A DNA stretch of 64,000 nucleotides from Asterias rubens (GCF_902459465.1 NC_047062.1:1428501-1492500), one strand, 5' to 3'. Counted from the stretch's first letter, positions 23,601 through 57,664 are shown. A program made the numbers and translations. Notes: a model not told the origin generated them from the letters alone.

Positions 23601-26600
23601 TTTAACCTCAGTAGACCCTGGTTCGAATCCCACCTCTGACTGGATCCTTGCGTGTGGAGTCCTTACCTGATCGTATGGGGGTTTTCCTCCCACGTCTAAA
23701 GCTGGGCATCTAAAACCATGTATGACACTGTTTGTAAACGTAAGGCAGATTTCAGTATATTATCAGAGAGACAAATCTATTTTGTTGATGAAATCTCAGG
23801 AAAAGGTATTGTACATTTCTTAGCCAAGTATATGTGTATGTCTGTAAGTTTAAAACAATTTTTTAATGGTTTAAAGGCAGTGGACGCTATTGGTAATTAC
23901 TCAAAATAATTTTTATCATAAAACCTTACTTGGTGATGAGTAATGGGAGAGGTTGATAGTTTGAAACATTGTGAGAAACGGCTCCCTCTGAAGTGACATA
24001 GTTTTCGAGAAAGAAGTTGTTTTCAACGAATTTGATTTCGAGACCTCAGGTTTAGAACTTGAGGTCTCGAAATCAACCATCCCAAAGCACACAACTTCGT
24101 GTGACAAGGGTGTTTTTTCTCTTTCATTATTAGCTCGCAAATTCGACGACCAATTGAGCTCAAATTTTCACAGGTTTGTTATTTTATGCATATGTTGAGA
24201 TACACCAAGTGGGAAGACTGGTCTTTGACAATTACCAATAGTGTCCAATGTCTTTAACATTGAGGCTTTTGCCAACATGTTCCTTTTTGGAATAAAACAA
24301 GAAATCAAATCAATGATTATTAATCTGTACCTGTCAATCTCCCGTTGACTTTCCTCCCAGCTGGCATACTTGATCCAGTTTGTGACGCTAGAGCGATTCT
24401 TTCGGATGTTGTCCTCAAATTCTTTCCTCTTCTTAAGACGATACTCTTGGAGTTCTTCTGGATCGGTGATCTTCTGCTTGGGAGGCTGTTATATAAAAAT
24501 AAGGAGATAATAATAAATTTTGCGTTGGTGCAAAAACGTCATATCAAGATTTTGCAAAGACGTATCTTTCACAAAATAGCTTTGGCCAAAACGTTGCATG
24601 ACGGCATTTACTTGTTTCCTGTGTACAACCAGGCTACTTTTAAGCAAGATACAATTTGACAGTATCAAACTAAATGTGCTTAGCGAAAGTATACACATTT
24701 TTATACTGACACAACAAAATAACGATACTAAGGGTGTGGAATGGGTTATGTATTCATATATTCATGACTCAATGCTTCTGAAGGATTCAATCGTGACCCC
24801 CGAAACTTGTGTCTGATTGGCAGACTTTTTTGACATTTCTTGATAGTCCAGCATAAACCTCCAGACAACACACTTGAATTGAATCATTTTTTATCACTAC
24901 TTATTCCCGTCTAGGGAACTTGGCAGACTCCCACAAGGGGATATAAACACCAAGCTGGCATTTCTCTCATCCATGCAATGGTTTTATGTCTATAACTAAG
25001 TTGTCATTCAGTAACTAGATGACAACACTTTTTCCAGTCATTGTGAAATCAGCGGTAAGCTTACGGGAACCTGCAACCTTGTGACTGCAAGTCCTGCAAT
25101 CTAACCACAGGACCATGGTGATCCTTCTAAGGTTTAGAGCAGAACAAATAAATTTTATTGAGAAAAATCAAGACACAATGCCAAGGAGCATTTCTACAGG
25201 GATTTGAACCCACACTTCGACCACCAGAGCTTGTGTTTGATGTGCTCGAGACCGCTCAGCTCAGCTGCAGACCTATGGTTCTTACCGGTGGAACCAGCTC
25301 CAATTCTCGCTCTTTAGCTTCTCTGAGAATCTGCTCGGCAGTGATTTGGACTTCAGCTGGCATCCGGTTCTTCACCTGTATAATAAATAAAAACATATAG
25401 AAAATCATTTCACTTTGTTTACAAAAACAGATTTGGGCGAGTTGTTGAAGCTGTACTGTAAACTACATTTACAAATTACAGTTGATAAATAGGGATTTCA
25501 ATAAAAATTATGTAAGCGCGAGCCACCCTCAAAGCGCTGTAAATAGTCGATACAACAAGAAAGAAACATCTAGGTAAACTTTGCAAAGGAATGGAATAAG
25601 CCTAAAAGATCTTGGACTAGTAACTACTACTTGGATAAAACTATTTTTACAGTGTGGGTAATGTTAAGCTTGGGCGATATTGATTTATTTTATTAACGAT
25701 ATATATCGCCGACAAAATATCGCGATATTCGATATAATCGCGATTAATTAAATTTGACATCATCAGTCTTCAAACTCCCAGTGAAAGTTGTAGAAGAGAC
25801 AGTCATAGCATAAGAGAGGTGTTCTAATGACCTATTCTTCTGGTTTTACTCCAAACCCATGGGGTGCAAGATGTCTCAGGTAGGAAATACATCGCGATAT
25901 TGCGATACTTAATCGATATCGCGATGTATCGCGATATATTTCGATATATCGATATTTAGATTAAAACCAAATCGATCCGATATCGAAATCGTTTCCAAAT
26001 TAGTATCGCGATATTCGATAATATCGTGATATCGCCCAAGCTTAGGTAATGTATTTACTACCTGGTGCTCAACTTCAAGAGGTTTTCTAAATCAAATATT
26101 AAATTTCTAATAAATCTAAAACTAGTAAAGAGAACTTTTAAATTGAATAACAAATAAACTTGTTGTGACCACAGCAAACATGCATCATCATCAAATCAAA
26201 AGGCCTCGTTTCCTCTTGCTTGAGAAGGTCGAATAGACAGATTCCCAATGTCTGTGACATTTGTGACATAATTAGCAAGTTAAATTATTCTGTGGTAGAA
26301 AACCAAGCATAAACTGATTATTCTGTGGTAGAAAACCAAGCATAAACTGGGGAGCTGTTCCTTTCCCCCTTTTTGAAATGTTAAAATTAAAATTAAAATT
26401 TTAAAAAGTTTGTCAAAAAGAAAAGTCAGCAGAGGAGGATTGAGTGAGGTGAGTACAACAACTGGGTCTACTCTCGGACTCTCTGCTATTAGTACTACTC
26501 CTAATGATATTTGGCATTCTCTCATCCTCTCACGGGGAAATAGGGCCTATGTCGGAAATAGGTGACTTAGCATTGTCAACTGTGTAAATCAGTAATACAC

Positions 26601-26703
26601 ACCGTAATAAAAAGTCTAGTTCACAGAATTATCTTGATAAGAAACTCTCCAATATTACCTTTGCCACCTTCGGCACCTTCGTTTTAATAGTAGGTGTTGT
26701 CAT
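10385..26703 (-). CDS. CRNKL1: Crooked neck-like protein 1 (CRNKL1/Clf1/Syf3), complete, 14 coding exons
   Basis: Core NTC (Prp19 complex)-linked splicing scaffold built of HAT repeats, needed for catalytic activation of the spliceosome in the nucleus. Exons in transcript order: 26703-26659, 25375-25286, 24485-24331, 23070-22987, 21667-21426, 20480-20302, 19077-18916, 17394-17194, 16439-16299, 16092-15946, 13557-13363, 12943-12788, 11625-11533, 10756-10385. They total 2262 nt (753 residues), and all phases join. Landmarks are IPKVAK-like KVPKVAK at the N terminus, [60 protein letters not shown] and [15 protein letters not shown]. The chosen ATG (A at -3) matches the start of the short human isoform; the frame stays open to another ATG at 26841. 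Twelve introns look GT-AG, and the one between exons 5 and 6 is AT-AC. Gene identity is near certain; exon ends are predicted from splice sites and family alignment. Confidence 0.97.
11945..12120 (+). repeat. tRNA-derived SINE, family C
   Basis: The A-box-like 'gttgtctagttggtaaga' is followed by 'ctgctctagaattgcaaggg' and 'gtgctaaccaacaacag'. Relatives lie at 17845-18380, 43390-43585 and 46728-46800. It is inserted in a CRNKL1 intron. Confidence 0.45.
12788..23070 (-). CDS. CRNKL1: CRNKL1 exons 4-12: HAT-repeat solenoid, residues about 97-599
   Basis: Nine exons carry repeated half-a-TPR helices marked by W..Y/F..E and A R..Y/F ERA patterns: [150 protein letters not shown] and [14 protein letters not shown]. 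Such repeats form a superhelix that bridges snRNP and NTC subunits in yeast Clf1 and human CRNKL1 structures. The exon 5/6 junction within [15 protein letters not shown] is formed by the AT-AC intron. Confidence 0.95.
12950..13290. repeat. 43-bp minisatellite touching a CRNKL1 splice acceptor
   Basis: About eight units of 43-46 bp contain 'tcagaatggggtagaacggg' and 'gtgaggttaaagtta'. A second unit type has 'ttggtataagtgatgttaaa' and the two types alternate at first. On the minus strand every unit reads 'accccattctgact', and the unit nearest exon 12 provides the real acceptor (CTAG at 12944-12947 on the plus strand). CTAG recurs at 13031, 13117 and 13163 in register with the array. Confidence 0.9.
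13640..14760 (+). pseudogene. 5'-truncated L2/CR1-like non-LTR retrotransposon
   Basis: The sequence enters reverse transcriptase at the catalytic block [13 protein letters not shown]. It continues after frame changes with [85 protein letters not shown] and [19 protein letters not shown]. At least two frameshifts and one stop kill it. The 3' UTR 'tgtacagcgccatgagcatc' ends in an ATT microsatellite near 14758. It lies antisense inside a CRNKL1 intron, which is typical of a dead-on-arrival L2-type insertion. Confidence 0.85.
15045..15420 (-). repeat. tRNA-derived SINE, family D
   Basis: On the minus strand 'gttgggtggcacggttggct' (A-box-like) is followed by 'ccagttcgattcctggcgag' (B box). A body runs down to a G-rich/C-rich tail at 15049-15060. 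Only one copy is seen in this window. Confidence 0.4.
15506..15905 (+). mobile_element. M1 MITE, near full length
   Basis: Starts TTAAAGGCAGTAGACAC and ends 'aatagtgtccactgtccttaa', so the termini are about 28-bp inverted repeats. The middle carries 'tttgagacctcagattt' with the answering 'aatttgaggtcacaaa'. Length about 400 bp, no coding frame. It lies in a CRNKL1 intron about 40 bases from the exon 10 donor at 15945. Confidence 0.8.
17451..17822 (+). mobile_element. M1 MITE, near full length
   Basis: TTAAAGGCAGTGGACACTAT at the left end, 'ctccactgcctttaa' at the right end, with the standard M1 landmarks between ('cagctccctctgaagtgac', 'acaactttgtgtgac', 'atatgttgagatacacca'). It lies in a CRNKL1 intron, 56 bases upstream of exon 8 in the transcript sense. 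Confidence 0.85.
17845..18400. repeat. SINE family C cluster, opposing and duplicated tRNA-like heads
   Basis: 17850-17930 (plus) reads as a Cys-like tRNA head: 'tagtcaagtggttagactgc' and 'gggttcgaatcccagctac'. Then in minus orientation two tandem heads follow (about 18170-18240 and 18285-18362). Both contain 'gctctagcaa', 'aatgcaaagg' or 'aacgcaaagg', and the A-box-like 'cggttgtctagtggtaagag' (minus strand), repeated about 117 bp apart. Between them lies 'cttacaccggtgtgtattaa', the segment amplified as a satellite at 56646-57030. Confidence 0.55.
19118..19312. mobile_element. M7-like TIR element
   Basis: The left end 'atttcaccaaactcttccta' is answered by 'gcgttttgtgaaatcagc'. Inside are 'taacttaggattaatctta' and 'cctaagttaggacgttactc', as in the other M7 copies. 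It begins about 40 bases upstream of CRNKL1 exon 7 in the transcript sense. Confidence 0.5.
19388..19440 (+). repeat. truncated SINE family A head
   Basis: 'gggctagatagctcagttgc' and 'tagagcgctgg' match the family A head; the B-box half is missing and the copy jumps to the tail 'gttcaacccc'. Confidence 0.5.
19534..19650 (+). repeat. family E dispersed repeat fragment
   Basis: Contains 'aagacagttctctaaagaac', 'acctggcaagttgatacaca' and 'gtgttaccgcaaaccaaata'. The same order of blocks recurs at 35460-35545, 37840-38175, 38640-38805, 46370-46565 and 51475-51640. Nature of the element unknown. Confidence 0.5.
19920..20216. repeat. long foldback (hairpin) element beside CRNKL1 exon 6
   Basis: The left arm ('acacaaaacacaatgtcc', 'gatggtagaaagctt', 'aatacttgctgaagtgctg', 'tttttgagaaatgagtaaaa') is answered in reverse complement by the right arm ending 'ggacattgtgttttgt'. 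Each arm is about 120-130 bp with a short AT-rich loop near 20045-20085. It lies about 80 bases from the exon 6 donor. Confidence 0.8.
20481..21425 (-). other. CRNKL1: U12-type AT-AC intron of CRNKL1
   Basis: On the minus strand the intron starts ATATCCTTG at 21425 and ends CACAC at 20481. The sequence TTCCTTGAC (20498-20490), a perfect fit to the U12 branch site TTCCTTRAY, sits so that the branch A is about 10 bases before the 3' end. There is no GT donor near the end of exon 5 and no usable AG that restores the frame. With the AT-AC borders the reading is GAAAAAT joined to TTGTCATTTGC, giving [18 protein letters not shown], which aligns without gaps to the family. The intron is 945 bp and split phase 1. 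It would need the minor (U11/U12, U4atac/U6atac) spliceosome. Confidence 0.88.
21835..22090 (-). repeat. SINE family B copy
   Basis: On the minus strand 'gtggctgagcggttaagagc' is followed by 'caaactctgatcagcagagt' and the B box 'gtgggttcgaatccccagc'. After these come 'gacacttgtgtccttaagca' and the body with 'aagaacccagtgcacttatc'. It lies in the CRNKL1 intron between exons 4 and 5. Confidence 0.7.
22140..22400 (+). repeat. SINE family B copy with decayed head
   Basis: 'gagagtgtggggttcagaca' (B box), 'tggcacttgtgtccttgagc', 'agagaaggggcttgccccgg' and 'tttctggcatgg' follow the family B order. It lies tail-to-tail with the minus-strand copy just upstream. Confidence 0.6.
22705..22925 (+). repeat. 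SINE family A head with transposon-like left flank
   Basis: 22829-22896 reads 'ggctagatagctcagttggt', 'agagcgccggcaggttaatc' and then a diverged B box. It is preceded by 'atcaatataaaccacaaagg' and 'ggggttgaacg', the same sequence that forms the left terminal repeat around the copy at 51912-52160. The right terminal repeat is not seen here. Confidence 0.6.
23565..23715 (+). repeat. tRNA-like SINE fragment (family C type)
   Basis: B-box-like 'cctggttcgaatcccacctc' is followed by 'tgcgtgtggagtccttacct' and 'ggggttttcctcccacgtct'. A related order is at 51180-51345. Confidence 0.4.
23871..24257 (+). mobile_element. M1 MITE, near full length
   Basis: Starts TTAAAGGCAGTGGACGC and ends 'aatagtgtccaatgtcttta'. 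The inner palindrome is very clear: 'gatttcgagacctcaggttt' answered by 'cttgaggtctcgaaatcaa'. It lies in a CRNKL1 intron about 70 bases downstream of exon 3. Confidence 0.85.
24331..26703 (-). CDS. CRNKL1: CRNKL1 exons 1-3: N-terminal region, residues about 1-97
   Basis: Exon 1 (26703-26659) encodes [15 protein letters not shown]. Exon 2 (25375-25286) encodes [15 protein letters not shown] and an acidic/basic helix ending VPP. Exon 3 (24485-24331) gives [30 protein letters not shown] and the first HAT-type helix [17 protein letters not shown]. This is the most conserved N-terminal block of the family. Exon 3 ends with two bases of a codon, completed by the A that opens exon 4. Confidence 0.95.
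24895..25125 (-). repeat. SINE family C copy
   Basis: On the minus strand 'ccatggtcctgtggttagat' (A box), 'tgcaggacttgcagtcacaa', 'ggttgcaggttcccgtaagc', then 'tgatttcacaatgactgg'. This mirrors the plus-strand copy at 17850-18060, including the later 'agcttggtgtttatatccc'. Confidence 0.6.
25664..26044. mobile_element. M3 TIR element rich in TATCGCGATA motifs
   Basis: Starts TAAGCTTGGGCGATAT and ends ATATCGCCCAAGCTTA, a perfect 16-bp terminal inverted repeat. Both flanks inside the ends are dense in ATCGCGAT, TATCGATA and CGATATCG, around a unique core at about 25755-25885. No coding capacity. Similar GGGCGATAT-ended non-autonomous elements exist in other animals, but the superfamily is not assigned here. 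Located in CRNKL1 intron 1. Confidence 0.8.
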
Positions 26704-27169
26704 TTTTACAGATGGCTCTCGCAAAAACAAAATATTTATACTTTTGTCCCCACACGACAAACGTTTTGCTTCGTTTGCAGGACGTAGAACTAAATTACTA
26801 CTCTTGAGGGCGCTCTTTCTCGAAATAAAATGAATATGCATTTTATTGTTGTTAGATAACTTATTTTGTACATTTTATTAATACATTTAAACAAATAAAA
26901 AACTTAAAAGTAATTTAAACAATATTTTGGGATTTCAATTTGCTTTTAATTATTTTATATTGACGCTTTTGTTTAAAAGAAGCAAACTTAATTGATCGAG
27001 CCACCTTGTTGCCAAGGAGGTTATGCGTAGTCTGCAGTCTGCGGATTTGAGTTGTGGATTCATTTTGCATTGAAAAAAAGTCTGAAAGTAACCTTTTTGG
27101 TGAGAATAGTACTTTGATTATTTGGTGATAATAATTTGAACATTTGTTTTATACATATTTTGGGAAAAG

Positions 27170-27286
27170 TTTCCGTATGGCGCCACCACTTTTTCATTCG
27201 AAATAAAATAATATAGTAATCTAATTTACCTGATTGATATCCCTTTTTGTAAAAATGAGTGAAAAAGTGTTGGCGCCATACGGAAA
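27170..27286. mobile_element. M4 short MITE
   Basis: TTTCCGTATGGCGCCACCAC at the left is answered by 'gtgttggcgccatacggaaa' at the right, with 'tttttcatt' / 'agtgaaaaa' continuing the inverted repeat. Arms are about 30 bp, the full unit 117 bp, the core AT-rich. A typical tiny foldback MITE. Confidence 0.8.
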
Positions 27287-27564
27287 GTTATCCTTTTATT
27301 TTTGTAAATAGGCTTTAGTTAGGGAACCTAGGGCTAGTTATGTTCAATTTAATAAGGTTTTTCCGATTCAGAAACGCAATGCATCGTGGGAAGGAATATT
27401 GGGCGGTTTCTATGCAGTTTCTACGACCTGCGCATGCAACGCCTATACCTTTGTGTGGGTTCAACAGCGCCCTCTCCTTATATTTTGCTATTCGCCATAA
27501 ACCTTATAGCATAAAAAAATGCAACACGTCCACTTTTTTGACATAAGTGAATGTTAACTTAAAG

Positions 27565-27860
27565 TTTTTAATATAATAATAAGTCTTGTAATGCGCACGT
27601 ATCCACCCTGCTGGATGTACAAGGCGCAGAAGGAAAAAACCAACAACAAACAAAACAAAACCGAACAAAGAAAAACAGACACAACAAAATTAGTCCTTGA
27701 AAACCTTTACATATACGACAAGTTTTGAGAAGAGATTTGAATGTTGTGGTACAAAGATTAAGTGTAGAGAGTTCCAGATGCATGGCGCAACTGAAGAAAA
27801 AGACCTGTCTCCCCATGAGTGTTGAGACTTGTGTTCAATGAGAAGAAGCAAGATTTCTTG
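27565..27860 (-). mobile_element. LINE 3' end fragment
   Basis: On the minus strand, read through several frame changes, it gives the reverse transcriptase tail pattern WGDRSFF ... FKSLLKT and ends in 'gcgcattacaagacttatta'. The same 3' end occurs at 60785-61075 and abuts the long AAT microsatellite at 48474. Confidence 0.6.
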
Positions 27861-27904
27861 ATGGAGTGTAAACTTGAAGAAGTTCAGAAATATGGAGGGG
27901 AGCC

Positions 27905-28130
27905 TACCCGTACGATTCCAACTTATAAGATCTTATAAGATTCTTATAAAGTTCTTGTAAGATTCTTATAAGAGAGTCAGAATCATATAAGAATCCTATA
28001 AGAATAGACATGAAATAATAAATTGTTTCATCAAGTAAGAATTTTGTAAACATTTCTTATTACAAGTTTCAAGTAAGAAAAACATCTTGCTCATTTCTTA
28101 CTTCAGTAAGAAACTGTTGATAAATATTTG
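27905..28130. repeat. degenerate TTATAAGA / TTCTTATAA tract
   Basis: At least eight units of 'cttataagatt', 'attcttataag' or 'atataagaatcc' occur between 27918 and 28006, followed by 'agtaagaa' motifs. Units are self-complementary, so many short hairpins are possible. Origin unknown. Confidence 0.55.
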
Positions 28131-28255
28131 TTGGTTCCCCTCAGGGCAGGAAGTGTAACTTGACTCTGCCAATTACATAACACTTCCTGTGGGGGTTAGT
28201 TTGAATTCTAACTGACATTCATTATAGTCAATTCATACTGCAAGTTGGTTGCACA

Positions 28256-28630
28256 TCACTCAGACTGTGTGTTGTTTTTTTTACACCAAAATGTAAGACC
28301 TGCCATGTGGACAATGAGCATCAGCTTGAAGATGATTCGTTGAGAGATAGGGAGCCAGTGTAGTTCTTTTAGAATGGGGGTGATGGAACAGGATTTCTTA
28401 GACATTGTCACAATGCGGGCAGCAGTATTTTGGAGGCGTTGAAGACGGGAAATCTGGTTGTTAGGAAGACTGTAGAGAAGAGCATTGCCATTGTCAAGGC
28501 GAGAAGTAACAAATGCATGAATGACCTTTTTAGTGGCACTTTTGTCCAAGTACTTACGAATCTTGACAATATTTCTGATGTGGTATGATGACAGACGAAC
28601 GATGTTGTTGATGTGTGGTTGAAGTGTCAT
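28256..28630 (-). pseudogene. L2/CR1-like reverse transcriptase fragment, open frame
   Basis: A 124-codon frame reads SSYHIRNIVKIRKYLDKSAT, HAFVTSRLDNGNALLYSLPN, ISRLQRLQNTAARIVT and ITPILKELHWLPISQRIIFK. These are the classic RT C-terminal blocks of L2/CR1-type LINEs. Upstream catalytic parts and the end of the protein are missing, so it is a fragment although this part has no internal stop. Confidence 0.85.
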
Positions 28631-28769
28631 CTATGAATCAAAAATAAACCAGCTTTATAGTAATGTTGATATTTTCAAAAATATTTCTGCACACGCCACA
28701 CACAGTATAATTTTTCTGAACTTTTGGGGGCTTCATGAGTTTATCGTTTTCTATATATTGTACAACAAA

Positions 28770-29893
28770 ATTACAATTTACAATAAGTTTGTTATTGGGG
28801 GGTTACTGTTGGGGGGTTATACAGTAACCTCTAGAAAGGATTTGACAAGGGGAGAGGCCAAGCTTTCCAGAACCTGTTGTCACTTTTGTACTGTTGAAAC
28901 GAAGCTTATCACAGTAGGTACCTTCCTGTGCACGCCACACAATGGAAAGTCTGGATGGATAAAACTGTTGGTTGTCCAGCTATCAGCAAAAATGATTGGA
29001 AATCCCTTCTCGAAACAGAATGAGTTCTGGGTTTTATTATGATGTAGAAGCATACAAATTATGTAACCGAAACAGGACATACAACTTAACATCCCATCTA
29101 ATTCTAAGGGGCAAGCTGAAAAACTTGACCAGTAGGCCACCATTTTGAAACTAGAAGGGTAGACTGATTATAACTAAGGGAATCAATGTGTGGTGAAGAG
29201 GTATTCAACTAGTGGTTTAATCCTGCCGAGGCCTGGTACTTGATCAATTTACCGAGACGAAGTCAAGGTAAATTATCAAGAACCAGGCTTCGGCGGGTTT
29301 AAACCACTAGTTAAAAACCGATTCAACACACATTACAATTTACAATAAGTTTGTTATTGGGGGGTTACTGTTGGGGGGTTATACAGTAACCTCTAGAAAG
29401 GATTTGACAAGGGGAGAGGCCAAGCTTTCCAGAACCTGTTGTCACTTTTGTACTGTTGAAACGAAGCTTATCACAGTAGGTACCTTCCTGTGCACGCCAC
29501 ACAATGGAAAGTCTGGATGGATAAAACTGTTGGTTGTCCAGCTATCAGCAAAAATGATTGGAAATCCCTTCTCGAAACAGAATGAGTTCTGGGTTTTATT
29601 ATGATGTAGAAGCATACAAATTATGTAACCGAAACAGGACATACAACTTAACATCCCATCTAATTCTAAGGGGCAAGCTGAAAGACTTGACCAGTAGGCC
29701 ACCATTTTGAAACTAGAAGGGTAGACTGATTATAACTAAGGGAATCAATGTGTGGTGAAGAGGTATTCAACTAGTGGTTTAATCCTGCCGAGGCCTGGTA
29801 CTTGATCAATTTACCGAGACGAAGTCAAGGTAAATTATCAAGAACCAGGCTTCGGCGGGTTTAAACCACTAGTTAAAAACCGATTCAACACAC
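28770..29893. repeat. 562-bp tandem duplication, nearly identical copies
   Basis: 28770-29331 and 29332-29893 are consecutive copies with no net length change. By eye I find essentially one difference (ctgaaaaacttg versus ctgaaagacttg). Each copy begins 'attacaatttacaataagtt' and ends 'ccgattcaacacac'. Each includes a 130-bp foldback whose arms are 'aactagtggttta' and 'taaaccactagtt'. Open frames inside are duplicated too but show no recognised protein. Confidence 0.9.
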
Positions 29894-30283
29894 TTTGATT
29901 CCCATTCATAAATACCTTTTCGGTCAAAAAACATCAACACTTTTTTTCAAAAAGTAAAATAAATGCAAAAATTATAATTGTTCAATGATTTCTTTCAACA
30001 CAACACCCCTCCAGCTATGAAATGGTAAGGCCCTTGGGTAAACAACTACTTATAAGGAGATTGCTGTGCACGTCGCGCGTATCTTGTGATGTGGCACAAC
30101 TGTTTCAGCCGTTGCTCTCGACCAATAGGAATGAATAAACTGTCTTATAAGCACAGGTGTATGCTCGCGTGTCACGTCTATGTTTCAACACTTTTTACTG
30201 GTCATTATCAAAGGTTTATACACATCCACGTGATGCGCTCTCCACCAATAGGAATAGCGAAACTGTCTTAGGTATTTATGAAT
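29739..30283. mobile_element. M5 repeat element adjoining the first CFAP61 exon, copy 1
   Basis: It is co-linear with 45756-46285 over about 540 bp, including 'tcataaataccttttcggtc', 'acaacacccctccagctatg', 'tcgcgcgtat', 'gtgatgtggcacaactgttt' and two 'ccaatagga' units. The later part is bounded by 'attcataaatacc' (29905) and 'ggtatttatgaat' (30268), an inverted pair. It ends about 110 bases before the first CFAP61 coding exon, so it may overlap the promoter. The CCAAT-containing sub-repeats are noted, but a role is not shown. Confidence 0.65.
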
Positions 30284-30408
30284 TTGAAAACGAATACACT
30301 CTACTACTAGCAGTCAAAACAAAATGTAAAATCTCAAGACCTGGCAGACTTAATATTATTTTAAAATTGTTTTCCTATTCTTTTTACCTAGGTTACTGAT
30401 TATCCACA

Positions 30409-56493
<26,085 letters not shown>

Positions 56494-56645
56494 CTTCACT
56501 AAATCCTTACTGCAATTGTGCCTTTATAACACAACAAAGAGAAGGTTGTCCAATTTCCTGTTATAAATTTACAGTTTCTTGAGTTTTTTCTCTGATTTAT
56601 TTTCCCTTCAGTGATAAGTTGTATTAATTTTGGTTTTACCCATAC

Positions 56646-57070
56646 ACAGATGTGTGTTAGCACTGTATACTCAGTACTTTCCCCTTACACAGATGTGTGT
56701 AAGCACTGTATACTCAGTACTTTCCCCTTACACAGATGTGTGTAAGCACTGTATACTCAGTACTTTCCCCTTACACAGATGTGTGTTAGCACTGTATACT
56801 CAGTACTTTCCCCTTACACAGATGTGTGTAAGCACTGTATACTCAGTACTTTCCCCTTACACCGATGTGTGTTAGCACTGTATACTCAGTACTTTCCCCT
56901 TACACCGATGTGTGTTAGCACTGTATACTCAGTACTTTCCCCTTACACCGATGTGTGTTAGCACTGTATACTCAGTACTTTCCCCTTACACCGATGTGTG
57001 TTAGCACTGTATACTCAGTACTTTCCCAAGCTCTATGAGTAAAACTCACAGGCATATTACTCGAGTGGGA
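56646..57070. repeat. 43-bp satellite derived from SINE family C
   Basis: About nine units each contain 'acagatgtgtgt' or 'accgatgtgtgt', 'agcactgtatactcag' and 'tactttcccctt'. The first units carry ACAGAT and the later ones ACCGAT. After the last unit the sequence runs on as SINE C ('tttcccaagctctatgagta', 'ctcgagtgggattcata'). A single unit occurs in SINE C copies at about 18090 and 43400. Located 150 bases past the CFAP61 stop, probably in its 3' UTR. Confidence 0.92.
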
Positions 57071-57104
57071 TTCATACATAATCATACATGTGTCAACAAT
57101 CTAG

Positions 57105-57300
57105 GCCCAATTTCATAGAGCTGTTTAAGCACAGTAAGTTTCAAAGCACAACAATATGCTTACCAGAATGAGGTTACCAGCCAAAATGCCATGACTTGTA
57201 CCATTTTTGACTGGTCCTGTTGAAGTGATTTGTACTTTGTAGAAAATGTTTAAGCAGTAATATTTCCTTCTTAGTTACTGTAGCTCCATCTAATTGGGCC
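57105..57300. mobile_element. M2 MITE copy
   Basis: 'ggcccaatttcatagagctg' at the left and 'agctccatctaattgggccc' at the right are the inverted ends; the interior has 'atgcttaccagaatgaggtt'. It may be transcribed in the CFAP61 3' UTR. Confidence 0.65.
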
Positions 57301-57652
57301 CTAATCTTGATAGAGTAAGCGGTGTGGGTTTAGAACAAGGTGCCACCTACAAATTGATTGTTGTATATCTAAACGAGAGAGCTTTATAGTGGGGGAGGGG
57401 GAATTGTTAGCAAGTTTTCTTGTTTAAATGAGTAGGATTTGAAACTTTGCATGGTGGAAGTAAGATATAGAAAAGTTTGCGGTAACACCATGTAATAACA
57501 ATCTCTAAATGAGTTGGGGTGGTTCTGAAAAGAACCGTTGGATTAACTCGACGTTTCGATCAGTATGCTCAGATCGTCTTCTGGAGAATTGTTTAAATGA
57601 CTTTGAGTCTTGACTTGTGATGTACATATACTGCCCAATATATATATTTATA

Positions 57653-57658
57653 AATAAA
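57653..57658 (+). terminator. CFAP61: candidate poly(A) signal of CFAP61
   Basis: AATAAA about 1.16 kb after the stop codon, followed by 'gtgattgactaaaa'. A second AATAAA at 58509-58514 has a GT-rich 'tttgtggttgtactctcttg' downstream and is also possible. Confidence 0.35.
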
Positions 57659-57664
57659 GTGATT

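Larger units (their letters stand above)
26842..30391. promoter_or_regulatory. shared head-to-head upstream region of CRNKL1 and CFAP61
   Basis: The two genes diverge from this 3.5-kb interval. It is filled with repeats: M4 MITE, two LINE fragments, a TTATAAGA-rich tract, a 562-bp tandem duplication and the M5 element. No convincing TATA box or ciliary RFX X-box was found. An intron in the CFAP61 5' UTR is likely because a good acceptor ('ctattctttttacctag') precedes the first coding exon at 30392, so the CFAP61 transcription start may lie anywhere in the interval. Confidence 0.4.

Noticed and set aside
27008..27013. Ciliary X-box (RFX site) for CFAP61
   Set aside because: GTTGCC half-site only; the second half does not match at any allowed spacing.
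28758..29705. Duplicated open frames of 77-94 codons on both strands as paralogous genes
   Set aside because: They are duplicated only because the 562-bp DNA block is, both strands are open, and no protein family is recognised.
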